The translations under genes and the position numbers were made by a program. The notes beneath the pieces were generated by a model. It did not search any database. It saw nothing but the letters and a program-made list of their open reading frames with translations, and was not told the origin of the DNA. Below, piece by piece: positions 1 through 4,758 of a stretch of DNA of 6,344 nucleotides; the stretch's first letter is position 1, and every line of letters begins with the position of its first letter. This DNA comes from Candidatus Omnitrophota bacterium (GTDB lineage: Bacteria > Omnitrophota > Gorgyraeia > B26-G9). The DNA lies in the NCBI GenBank assembly GCA_028718845.1, contig JAQULA010000105.1, forward strand, positions 1 through 6,344, given 5' to 3'.

Positions 1-560
1 CCATTGAAGCGGCACTGATCGCGTTGCGCCGGCCGCCGGGATTGTTGCGCAATAATTTCGGGCTTATGCATGTTAAAAATTTCGATAAAGAAAAATGGCA
101 GTCCTTACGCGCCGAGGTAGCGCCGAATGCGCGCAAAAAATTGCCCTGCCGGATCATCGCCTCGGATATCGATCCCTATGCCATCGACGTCGCAAAGAAA
201 AACGCCCGGACCGCCGGCGTGGATCAACTGATCGAGTTCCATGTCTGTGATTTCCAGGATACCCCTTTGCCGCCGGGAAAAGGCATGATTATGCTGAATC
301 CTGAGTACGGGCTGCGGATGGGGCAGGAAAAGGACCTTAGCCCGCTCTATAAGAGCATCGGCGATTTCTTTAAACAAAAATGCTCCGGGTTTACCGGGTA
401 TATTTTCACCGGGAACATGGCGATGGCCAAGCAGGTTGGGCTGCAGGCCAGCCGCAGGCTGATCTTCTTTAACGCCCGTATCGAATGCCGGTTGTTGGAA
501 TATCCGATGTATAGCGGGAGCGGGCCGAAGGTGGAGAGTAGAGAGAGAAATAGTGTGTAG
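1..560 (+). CDS. RlmL/YpsC-type class I SAM-dependent RNA methyltransferase, C-terminal part (5' end outside window)
   Basis: This frame is open from position 3 to the TAG at 558-560, so the gene begins upstream; the TTG at 24 is internal. The first residues, IEAALIA followed by RRPPGLLRNNFG, match the segment just after SAM-binding motif I in RlmL-like N2-guanine methyltransferases. Next come the acidic motif II strand IIASDIDPYAIDVAKKNA (about 162-218), where the aspartates hold the SAM ribose, and IEFHVCDFQD (motif III region). The catalytic motif IV reads NPEYG at 297-311, where the family usually has NPPYG. TGYIFTGN and RRLIFFNARIECRLLEYPMYSG form the usual C-terminal strands. Known relatives methylate guanines in 23S rRNA (RlmL, G2445) or tRNA (Trm14/TrmN) in the cytoplasm; which RNA is modified here cannot be told, because the THUMP domain is off-window. 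After YSGSG the last dozen residues look unlike the family, use AGA codons and run into a repeat. Family assignment is firm; substrate is open. Confidence 0.88.
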   Translation, partial: IEAALIALRRPPGLLRNNFGLMHVKNFDKEKWQSLRAEVAPNARKKLPCRIIASDIDPYAIDVAKKNARTAGVDQLIEFHVCDFQDTPLPPGKGMIMLNPEYGLRMGQEKDLSPLYKSIGDFFKQKCSGFTGYIFTGNMAMAKQVGLQASRRLIFFNARIECRLLEYPMYSGSGPKVESRERNSV

Positions 561-585
561 CTGGTAGCTCATGGCTCGTAGTTCA
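558..585. repeat. Degenerate tandem heptamer repeat, four units
   Basis: Four consecutive 7-base units are visible: TAGCTGG (558-564), TAGCTCA (565-571), TGGCTCG (572-578) and TAGTTCA (579-585). They share the pattern T-A/G-G-C/T-T-C/G-A/G. The first unit supplies the TAG stop codon of the methyltransferase gene. The bases on either side (about 533-552 and 586-611) are purine-rich and low in complexity, mostly GAGA and AGAA. This looks like a decayed short tandem repeat in an intergenic region, similar in kind to the heptameric repeats known from cyanobacterial spacers. No function can be read from it. Confidence 0.6.
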
Positions 586-674
586 TTTAGAGATGGAAGA
601 AGAGAGCAAAAACCGAAAAACAAATATAAGCCGGGTACTCTTAATAAGATTCGTGATTATTTGTGCAAGTATTA
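586..674. other. Non-coding spacer with no recognised element
   Basis: This is the middle of the 154-base gap between the methyltransferase and the transporter. It is A/T- and purine-rich, with stops in all forward frames. No intrinsic terminator is visible: there is no GC-rich hairpin followed by a T run. The only folding potential is short and weak, for example AATAA pairing with TTATT across about 641-662. Methyltransferase transcripts may read through into the transporter, or end by another mechanism. Confidence 0.5.
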
Positions 675-703
675 TTGACGCTTTTAGAGTGACTGGTTAT
701 AAT
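675..703 (+). promoter_or_regulatory. Near-consensus sigma70-type promoter for the transporter gene
   Basis: A -35 box TTGACG (675-680, five of six consensus bases) and a perfect -10 box TATAAT (698-703) are separated by exactly 17 bases. Transcription would be expected to start around 710, about five bases before the ATG at 715. There is no Shine-Dalgarno between the promoter and that ATG, so the mRNA would be essentially leaderless. A perfect inverted repeat overlaps the -10 box (695-707). Confidence 0.75.
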
Positions 704-707
704 AACC
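695..707. promoter_or_regulatory. 13-bp palindrome over the -10 box, possible operator
   Basis: The sequence GGTTAT-A-ATAACC is a perfect inverted repeat with 6-base arms around a single central A. It covers the whole -10 hexamer (698-703). A repressor bound here would block RNA polymerase, and the location fits an operator. Because TATAAT is itself AT-rich and nearly symmetrical, part of the symmetry could be chance. No regulator gene is present in the window. Confidence 0.35.
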
Positions 708-714
708 CAATAGC

Positions 715-2295
715 ATGGCTAAACAACGGGATAATTGGGGTTCTCGCCTGGGAATAATCCTGGCCGTGGCCGGTTCGGCTATCGGCTTGGGAAATTTTTT
801 ACGTTTTCCGGCCAAGGCCGCTTCCAACGGCGGCGGCGCGTTTATCATTCCTTATCTTATCGCCTTTTTTTTTCTGGGCATCCCGCTGATGTGGATCGAA
901 TGGACGCTCGGCCGCTACGGCGGCGGATTCGGGCACGGGACCGCCCCGGGGATTTTTCACAACATTTGGCGCAAAAACCGGTTCATCAAATATTTCGGAG
1001 TAATCGGTATCTTCGGGCCGCTGGTCATTTTTATCTACTATACGTTTATCGAATCCTGGCTGCTGGGGTATAGTTTTTTTGCCCTGTCCGGAAAATATAC
1101 CGCGATTACCGACCAGACGGTCATGCAGAATTTTCTGCGCGGTTATCAGGGGGTTCAGAATAACGAGTTTTTTAACGGGCCGGGCTGGGCCTATGTATTT
1201 TTTCTGGTTACTTTTGTTTTGAATGTCGGGGTGATCTATTACGGGATAAAGGGCGGCATTGAGCGGTTGTGCAAGCTGGCAATGCCGCTGTTGTGCGTCT
1301 GCGGGATCATTTTACTGATAAGAGTACTTACTTTGGGAACGCCCGATCCGGCAAAGCCGGATTGGAATATTAATAACGGATTCGGATTTTTATGGAACCC
1401 GGATTTTTCGGCGTTAAAGTCGGCAAAGGTCTGGCTGGAGGCTACCGGCCAGATATTTTTTACCTTGAGCCTGGGGATCGGCGTGATTCTGACCTACGCC
1501 AGTTATCTTAAAAAAGGCGACGATGTCGTGCTTTCCGGATTGACCGCGGCCAGTACCAATGAAATGGCCGAAATCATCCTTGGCGGCAGTATCGTTATCC
1601 CGGCCGCGTTTGTGTTTTTCGGGCCGGTCGCGATCGAGTCCATCGCTAAATCCGGGACGTTTAATCTCGGATTTGTGACTATGCCCCTGGTATTGAATAA
1701 ATTGCCCTGGGCGCAGGCATTCGCGTTTATCTGGTTTTTTTTATTGTTTCTCGCCGGAATCACTTCTTCGGTTTCGCTGGCCCAGCCGGCGGTCGCTTTT
1801 CTGGAAGACGAATTCGATATCAGCCGCCGTAAAGCGGTAGCGATTTTTGGGGCGGCCACCTTTTTATTATGCCAGCCGGGGATATTTTTCCTGAAAAACG
1901 GGGTAGTCGATGAGCTCGATTTCTGGGGCGGCACGGTTTTTCTGGTCATTTTCGGCACGATCGAAGTGATCCTGTTTGCCTGGGTCTTCGGGATGAATAA
2001 TGCCTGGGATGAAATCCATAAAGGCGCGGATATGCGTATCCCGCGCGCATATAAGTTCATCATTAAGTATATCACGCCGTTATTTTTATTTATTATCCTG
2101 GGGGCATGGTTCCTGCAGGAATGGATCCCGGTTATCGCCATGAGAAATGTTTCCGCCGCGGACAGGCCGTATGTCCTGGGGACGCGGATCGGATTGCTGG
2201 CGCTGTTTTCGGGCATAGCGGCCCTGGTTAAGATTGCCTGGAGAAAAAAAGAAAACCGGCGGCAATGCCGGCAGGAATCGGCGCGGTCGAATTAA
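715..2295 (+). CDS. LeuT-like sodium-coupled amino acid symporter (NSS/SNF family)
   Basis: This is an inner-membrane symporter of 526 residues with about 12 transmembrane segments, very close to Aquifex LeuT along its whole length; residues 1-30 align with no offset, which fixes the ATG at 715. TM1 reads AGSAIGLGNFLRFP. Sodium sites are intact: A22, N27, T250 and N282 for Na1; G20, I23, A347, T350 and S351 for Na2. E286 matches LeuT E290, so transport should not need chloride. Gates are kept: R30 with D402 outside, R5 with D365 inside. TM6 is GQIFFTLSLGIG, with F249, T250 and S252 contacting substrate; Y109 matches LeuT Y108. The pocket differs at S21 (LeuT N21), I105 (V104), I255 (F259) and L355 (I359), so the preferred amino acid may not be leucine. 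It has its own promoter but no Shine-Dalgarno, and precedes a kinase gene by 64 bases. The tail from residue 506 is strongly basic. Family certain, substrate unknown. Confidence 0.95.
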   Translation: MAKQRDNWGSRLGIILAVAGSAIGLGNFLRFPAKAASNGGGAFIIPYLIAFFFLGIPLMWIEWTLGRYGGGFGHGTAPGIFHNIWRKNRFIKYFGVIGIFGPLVIFIYYTFIESWLLGYSFFALSGKYTAITDQTVMQNFLRGYQGVQNNEFFNGPGWAYVFFLVTFVLNVGVIYYGIKGGIERLCKLAMPLLCVCGIILLIRVLTLGTPDPAKPDWNINNGFGFLWNPDFSALKSAKVWLEATGQIFFTLSLGIGVILTYASYLKKGDDVVLSGLTAASTNEMAEIILGGSIVIPAAFVFFGPVAIESIAKSGTFNLGFVTMPLVLNKLPWAQAFAFIWFFLLFLAGITSSVSLAQPAVAFLEDEFDISRRKAVAIFGAATFLLCQPGIFFLKNGVVDELDFWGGTVFLVIFGTIEVILFAWVFGMNNAWDEIHKGADMRIPRAYKFIIKYITPLFLFIILGAWFLQEWIPVIAMRNVSAADRPYVLGTRIGLLALFSGIAALVKIAWRKKENRRQCRQESARSN

Positions 2296-2312
2296 GCGAG
2301 CGGGAATTATCC

Positions 2313-2336
2313 GGCATGCCGGCTTTGCCGCATGCC
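2313..2336 (+). other. Intercistronic hairpin between transporter and kinase genes
   Basis: GGCATGC (2313-2319) pairs with GCATGCC (2330-2336), and GGC (2321-2323) with GCC (2327-2329), leaving a bulged C at 2320 and a TTT loop. This 10-bp GC-rich stem is followed only by TTTA, too short a T run for a good intrinsic terminator. It may set partial termination or protect the 3' end of the transporter mRNA, which would allow different levels of transporter and kinase. A weaker stem, CCGGC (2256-2260) with GCCGG (2267-2271), lies in the end of the transporter coding region. Confidence 0.55.
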
Positions 2337-2345
2337 TTTAGTGAC

Positions 2346-2350
2346 GGGAG
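2346..2350 (+). promoter_or_regulatory. Ribosome binding site of the histidine kinase gene
   Basis: GGGAG lies 9 bases before the ATG at 2360 and supports that start. It contrasts with the transporter gene, which has no such site, and indicates that the kinase is translated independently of the transporter. Confidence 0.65.
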
Positions 2351-2359
2351 AATAGAATT

Positions 2360-4477
2360 ATGACCGATCAATTCTTCGAAGGCTCTCAGACGTACGATGT
2401 CTTGAAAAAACAAGTCGAAGCACTGTGCGGATCGGAACAGCAGCTTTCCCGGCTCATTTATTTTTTACCGGATGCGACTTTTGCCGTCGATTGTTCCGGA
2501 AAAATTATCGCCTGGAACCGGGCCATGGAAGAGATGACCGGAGTCAAGGCCGAGGATATTCTGGGCAAGGGGGATTATGAATACGCCCTGCCGTTTTATG
2601 GAGTGCGCCGGCCGATGCTGATCGATCTGGTGCTGAAGCCGAACGCCGAAGCGGGGAAGCAATATTATGTTATAAAAAAAGATAACGATGGATTCATTGC
2701 CGTGGCCGAGACGATGGTAAAAGGCGACCGTATCCTTTGGGTCAAAGCCGTCCCCTTCTATAATAGCAGCGGAGAGATTATCGGTGCTATCGAAATGGTC
2801 CGCGATGTTTTCGAGCCTAAACTAAATGTTACGTTTGATCGCACCAATCAGATGGTCGGTTTGTATACTCTGGAAGGGGCGTTGCTGGAGGCAAACCAGG
2901 CGACGCTGGACATGCTGGGCGTCCGGCTTGCCGATATCAAAAATAAATTGTTTTGGGAATTGCCGTGGTGGCCGCATCCTTTGGGACTACAGAAACGCGA
3001 GCAAGATGTAGCCTTACAAAAAGCACTGGTGCAGCGAGCGGCCCGCGGGGAGTTTGTGGATTTTTCGGCGGAACTGTATGATAAAAACGGGAAAATTTAC
3101 TATTTTGACGGTTTTATCTACCCGGTGCGGGACAACGAAAATAAAATAGTTTTTTTAATCGCCGAAGGCCGGGATGTCAGCAAGCATAAGAATATCGAAA
3201 TAGAGTCGAAGCGCAATTACGATATCCAATCGGTGATCAGTGCTTTGCTGAAACTGTCCCTGGAAGGTCTCAGCCTGGATCAGATATTGGACCGAAGTCT
3301 GGATATAATTCTGAATATTTCCTGGTTTGATTTTGAAAAGAAGGCGGCGATTTTTAAGGTGGGAGACGAACCGAATGTGCTGGTGATGAGCGCGCAGAGA
3401 GGGCTTTCCTCCGCCAACCGGGATTCCTGCCGCAGTATCGCGTTTGGGCAATGCCTGTGCGGTAAGGCGGCGCAAAGCAAAGAATCGGAGTTCTCGCTGG
3501 ATGTCGATGTCCGCCATACCATAAAGTATGAGGGGATTATTTCGCACAGCCATTATTGCGTGCCGATTATTTCCGCGGATAAAAAAACGATCGGAGTGCT
3601 GGTCATATATTCCCAATACGGTCATCAGCGTGATAGCCGTAAAGAGGAGTTTTTGCAGATGGTGGCGAATGTTTTAGCCGGTATTATCCAGCGCAAACAC
3701 GCCGAAGCCGCTTTGGAAAAGGCCTATGAACAGCTCAAGCAGACCCAGTCCCAGCTGGTACAGAGTTCAAAGATGGCTTCGGTGGGGGAGCTGGCCGGCG
3801 GAGTGGCCCATGAGATAAATAATCCCTTGACCGGGGTGCTGAATAATGTCCAGCTGGTAAAAATGCTGGCGCAGGAAAAGAAAGAATTCAGCATGGAAGA
3901 ATACCGGGATATCCTTAATGCCATCGAACAATCGGCGCTGCGCTGTAAACATATCACCGAATTATTGTTAAGTTTTTCGCATGCCGCCCAAAACCTGTTT
4001 AAACCGGTCAGGGTCAATGAAACGGTGGAAAAGATAATCGAGCTGGTTAATCATGCCTTGGAACGGGAAAATATCACGCTCCAGACGCAGCTGCCGCCGG
4101 ATTTACCGCTGGTAAATGCCGACCACCAGTTGTTACAGCAGGTGGTGTTTGATATTATTTCCAATGCCCGCTGGGCGATCCGGCAGCGCAGACAGCCGGC
4201 AGCGGAAGGAGAGATCCGGATCAGCACGAATGTTGATGCTTCCAGAGAGAATGTATTGATGGAGATCTCCGACAACGGGATCGGGATCCCGCCGGAGAAT
4301 ATCGAGCATATTTTTGATCCGTTTTTCACGACCAAAAAAGTCGGGGAGGGCACGGGGCTGGGTTTGTCCATGGCCTATAACATCATTAACCAGCATCGCG
4401 GATCGATCGTGGTTAGCAGCAATCCGGGCCGGGGGGCGGTGTTTACCATTCGGTTGCCGGCAGTGCCCGCGCAATAA
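2360..4477 (+). CDS. Soluble PAS-PAS-GAF sensor histidine kinase
   Basis: This is a 705-residue cytoplasmic kinase with no signal peptide or membrane segment. Domains in order: a short N-terminal helix; PAS at about 29-150 (FAVDCSGKIIAWNRAMEEMTG); PAS at about 160-275 (ANQATLDMLG, then FWELPWW); GAF at about 300-445; a coiled coil at about 446-470; HisKA with phospho-acceptor H484 in GGVAHEINNPL; and HATPase_c at about 585-700. The ATP site is intact: N602 in the N box, DNGIGIP (638-644), FDPFFTTK (652-659) and GEGTGLGLS (662-670). It should autophosphorylate on H484 and pass the phosphate to a response regulator, which is not encoded here. The GAF domain carries C357, C365, C367 and C400 plus H396 and H398, a possible metal or redox centre. 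It follows the transporter gene on the same strand with only a hairpin between, so co-transcription is likely, and it may report on amino acid or redox state. Activity is well supported; the signal is unknown. Confidence 0.93.
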   Translation: MTDQFFEGSQTYDVLKKQVEALCGSEQQLSRLIYFLPDATFAVDCSGKIIAWNRAMEEMTGVKAEDILGKGDYEYALPFYGVRRPMLIDLVLKPNAEAGKQYYVIKKDNDGFIAVAETMVKGDRILWVKAVPFYNSSGEIIGAIEMVRDVFEPKLNVTFDRTNQMVGLYTLEGALLEANQATLDMLGVRLADIKNKLFWELPWWPHPLGLQKREQDVALQKALVQRAARGEFVDFSAELYDKNGKIYYFDGFIYPVRDNENKIVFLIAEGRDVSKHKNIEIESKRNYDIQSVISALLKLSLEGLSLDQILDRSLDIILNISWFDFEKKAAIFKVGDEPNVLVMSAQRGLSSANRDSCRSIAFGQCLCGKAAQSKESEFSLDVDVRHTIKYEGIISHSHYCVPIISADKKTIGVLVIYSQYGHQRDSRKEEFLQMVANVLAGIIQRKHAEAALEKAYEQLKQTQSQLVQSSKMASVGELAGGVAHEINNPLTGVLNNVQLVKMLAQEKKEFSMEEYRDILNAIEQSALRCKHITELLLSFSHAAQNLFKPVRVNETVEKIIELVNHALERENITLQTQLPPDLPLVNADHQLLQQVVFDIISNARWAIRQRRQPAAEGEIRISTNVDASRENVLMEISDNGIGIPPENIEHIFDPFFTTKKVGEGTGLGLSMAYNIINQHRGSIVVSSNPGRGAVFTIRLPAVPAQ

Positions 4478-4491
4478 ATTAAAGGGTTCCA

Positions 4492-4500
4492 TGGTATAAT
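4492..4500 (+). promoter_or_regulatory. Extended -10 promoter for the small protein and SLC5 gene
   Basis: TGGTATAAT is a perfect extended -10 element (TG, one base, then TATAAT at 4495-4500). No convincing -35 box lies 17 bases upstream, where the sequence is CAATAA (4472-4477); extended -10 promoters often do without one. Transcription would start near 4507, giving a leader of about 23 bases that contains the Shine-Dalgarno. It lies just after the kinase stop codon, so the second transporter-kinase unit can be expressed separately from the first. Confidence 0.65.
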
Positions 4501-4517
4501 AATAACAGATCGCAGGG

Positions 4518-4525
4518 AAAGGAGG
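4518..4525 (+). promoter_or_regulatory. Strong ribosome binding site of the small membrane protein gene
   Basis: AAAGGAGG, a near-perfect anti-16S match, ends 4 bases before the ATG at 4530. It is the strongest Shine-Dalgarno in the window. Because the following gene starts one base after this gene's stop with no good site of its own, it probably drives translation of both. Confidence 0.85.
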
Positions 4526-4529
4526 ATAA

Positions 4530-4757
4530 ATGCAAAAACCGGAAAATGTGGCCCAGATTGCCGAATCGGCAATGATCCTGTTCGGCTTTTTTTTTATCCT
4601 GTTCAGCTGGCCGTTTTTATCGAATATCGATAACCAATCGCCGCAGTTCTTATTTGCCTATTTTTTTATTGCCTGGCTGGTCAGTATTTTTTTTCTATTC
4701 CGTATGACGCGGCGCTATCATTCCTCCGGATCGGATAGCGACAAAAAAGCGGGTTGA
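4530..4757 (+). CDS. Small two-TM membrane protein, CbrX-like, coupled to the SLC5 sensor gene
   Basis: This is a 75-residue protein with two hydrophobic segments at about 13-31 (AMILFGFFFILFSWPFLSN) and 39-57 (QFLFAYFFIAWLVSIFFLF), followed by a basic, then Ser/Asp/Lys-rich tail (RMTRRYHSSGSDSDKK). The loop between the segments is short, so both ends probably lie on the same face; the basic residues after the second segment suggest the cytoplasm. A small protein of this size and shape is commonly found immediately upstream of CbrA/CrbS-type SLC5 kinases and is called CbrX in Pseudomonas, where it is translationally coupled to cbrA. Here the stop TGA (4755-4757) and the next ATG (4759) are one base apart. 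Three T runs of 9, 7 and 8 bases encode the phenylalanine-rich segments. I infer that it supports expression, insertion or assembly of the sensor; similarity is by layout and pattern, not by a search. Confidence 0.8.
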   Translation: MQKPENVAQIAESAMILFGFFFILFSWPFLSNIDNQSPQFLFAYFFIAWLVSIFFLFRMTRRYHSSGSDSDKKAG

Positions 4758-4758
4758 T

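Noticed and set aside
24..26. TTG as the start of the methyltransferase
   Set aside because: The frame is open upstream to the window edge and the residues before it (IEAALIA) match the family, so the gene starts outside the window.
105..623. 172-residue open frame on the minus strand opposite the methyltransferase
   Set aside because: It mirrors the coding frame of a clear methyltransferase, has no recognisable domain, and shows no promoter or ribosome binding site.
561..674. Intrinsic terminator or small RNA gene after the methyltransferase
   Set aside because: No GC-rich stem with a T run and no promoter internal to this stretch can be seen.
735..1073. 112-residue plus-strand frame overlapping the transporter start
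   Set aside because: It is an out-of-frame, arginine-rich reading of the transporter gene.
1503..2216. 237-residue open frame on the minus strand opposite the LeuT-like gene
   Set aside because: Its composition (many Ser, Thr, Asn, Ile) is what antisense reading of membrane segments gives; the plus strand is an unmistakable transporter.
2353..2358. TAGAAT as a -10 box for the kinase gene
   Set aside because: It lies between the Shine-Dalgarno and the ATG, and no -35 box is found 17 bases upstream.
4587..4707. Programmed frameshift at the T runs joining the small protein to the SLC5 sensor
   Set aside because: A shift into the SLC5 frame at any of the T runs meets a TGA at 4705-4707 before reaching the sensor start.
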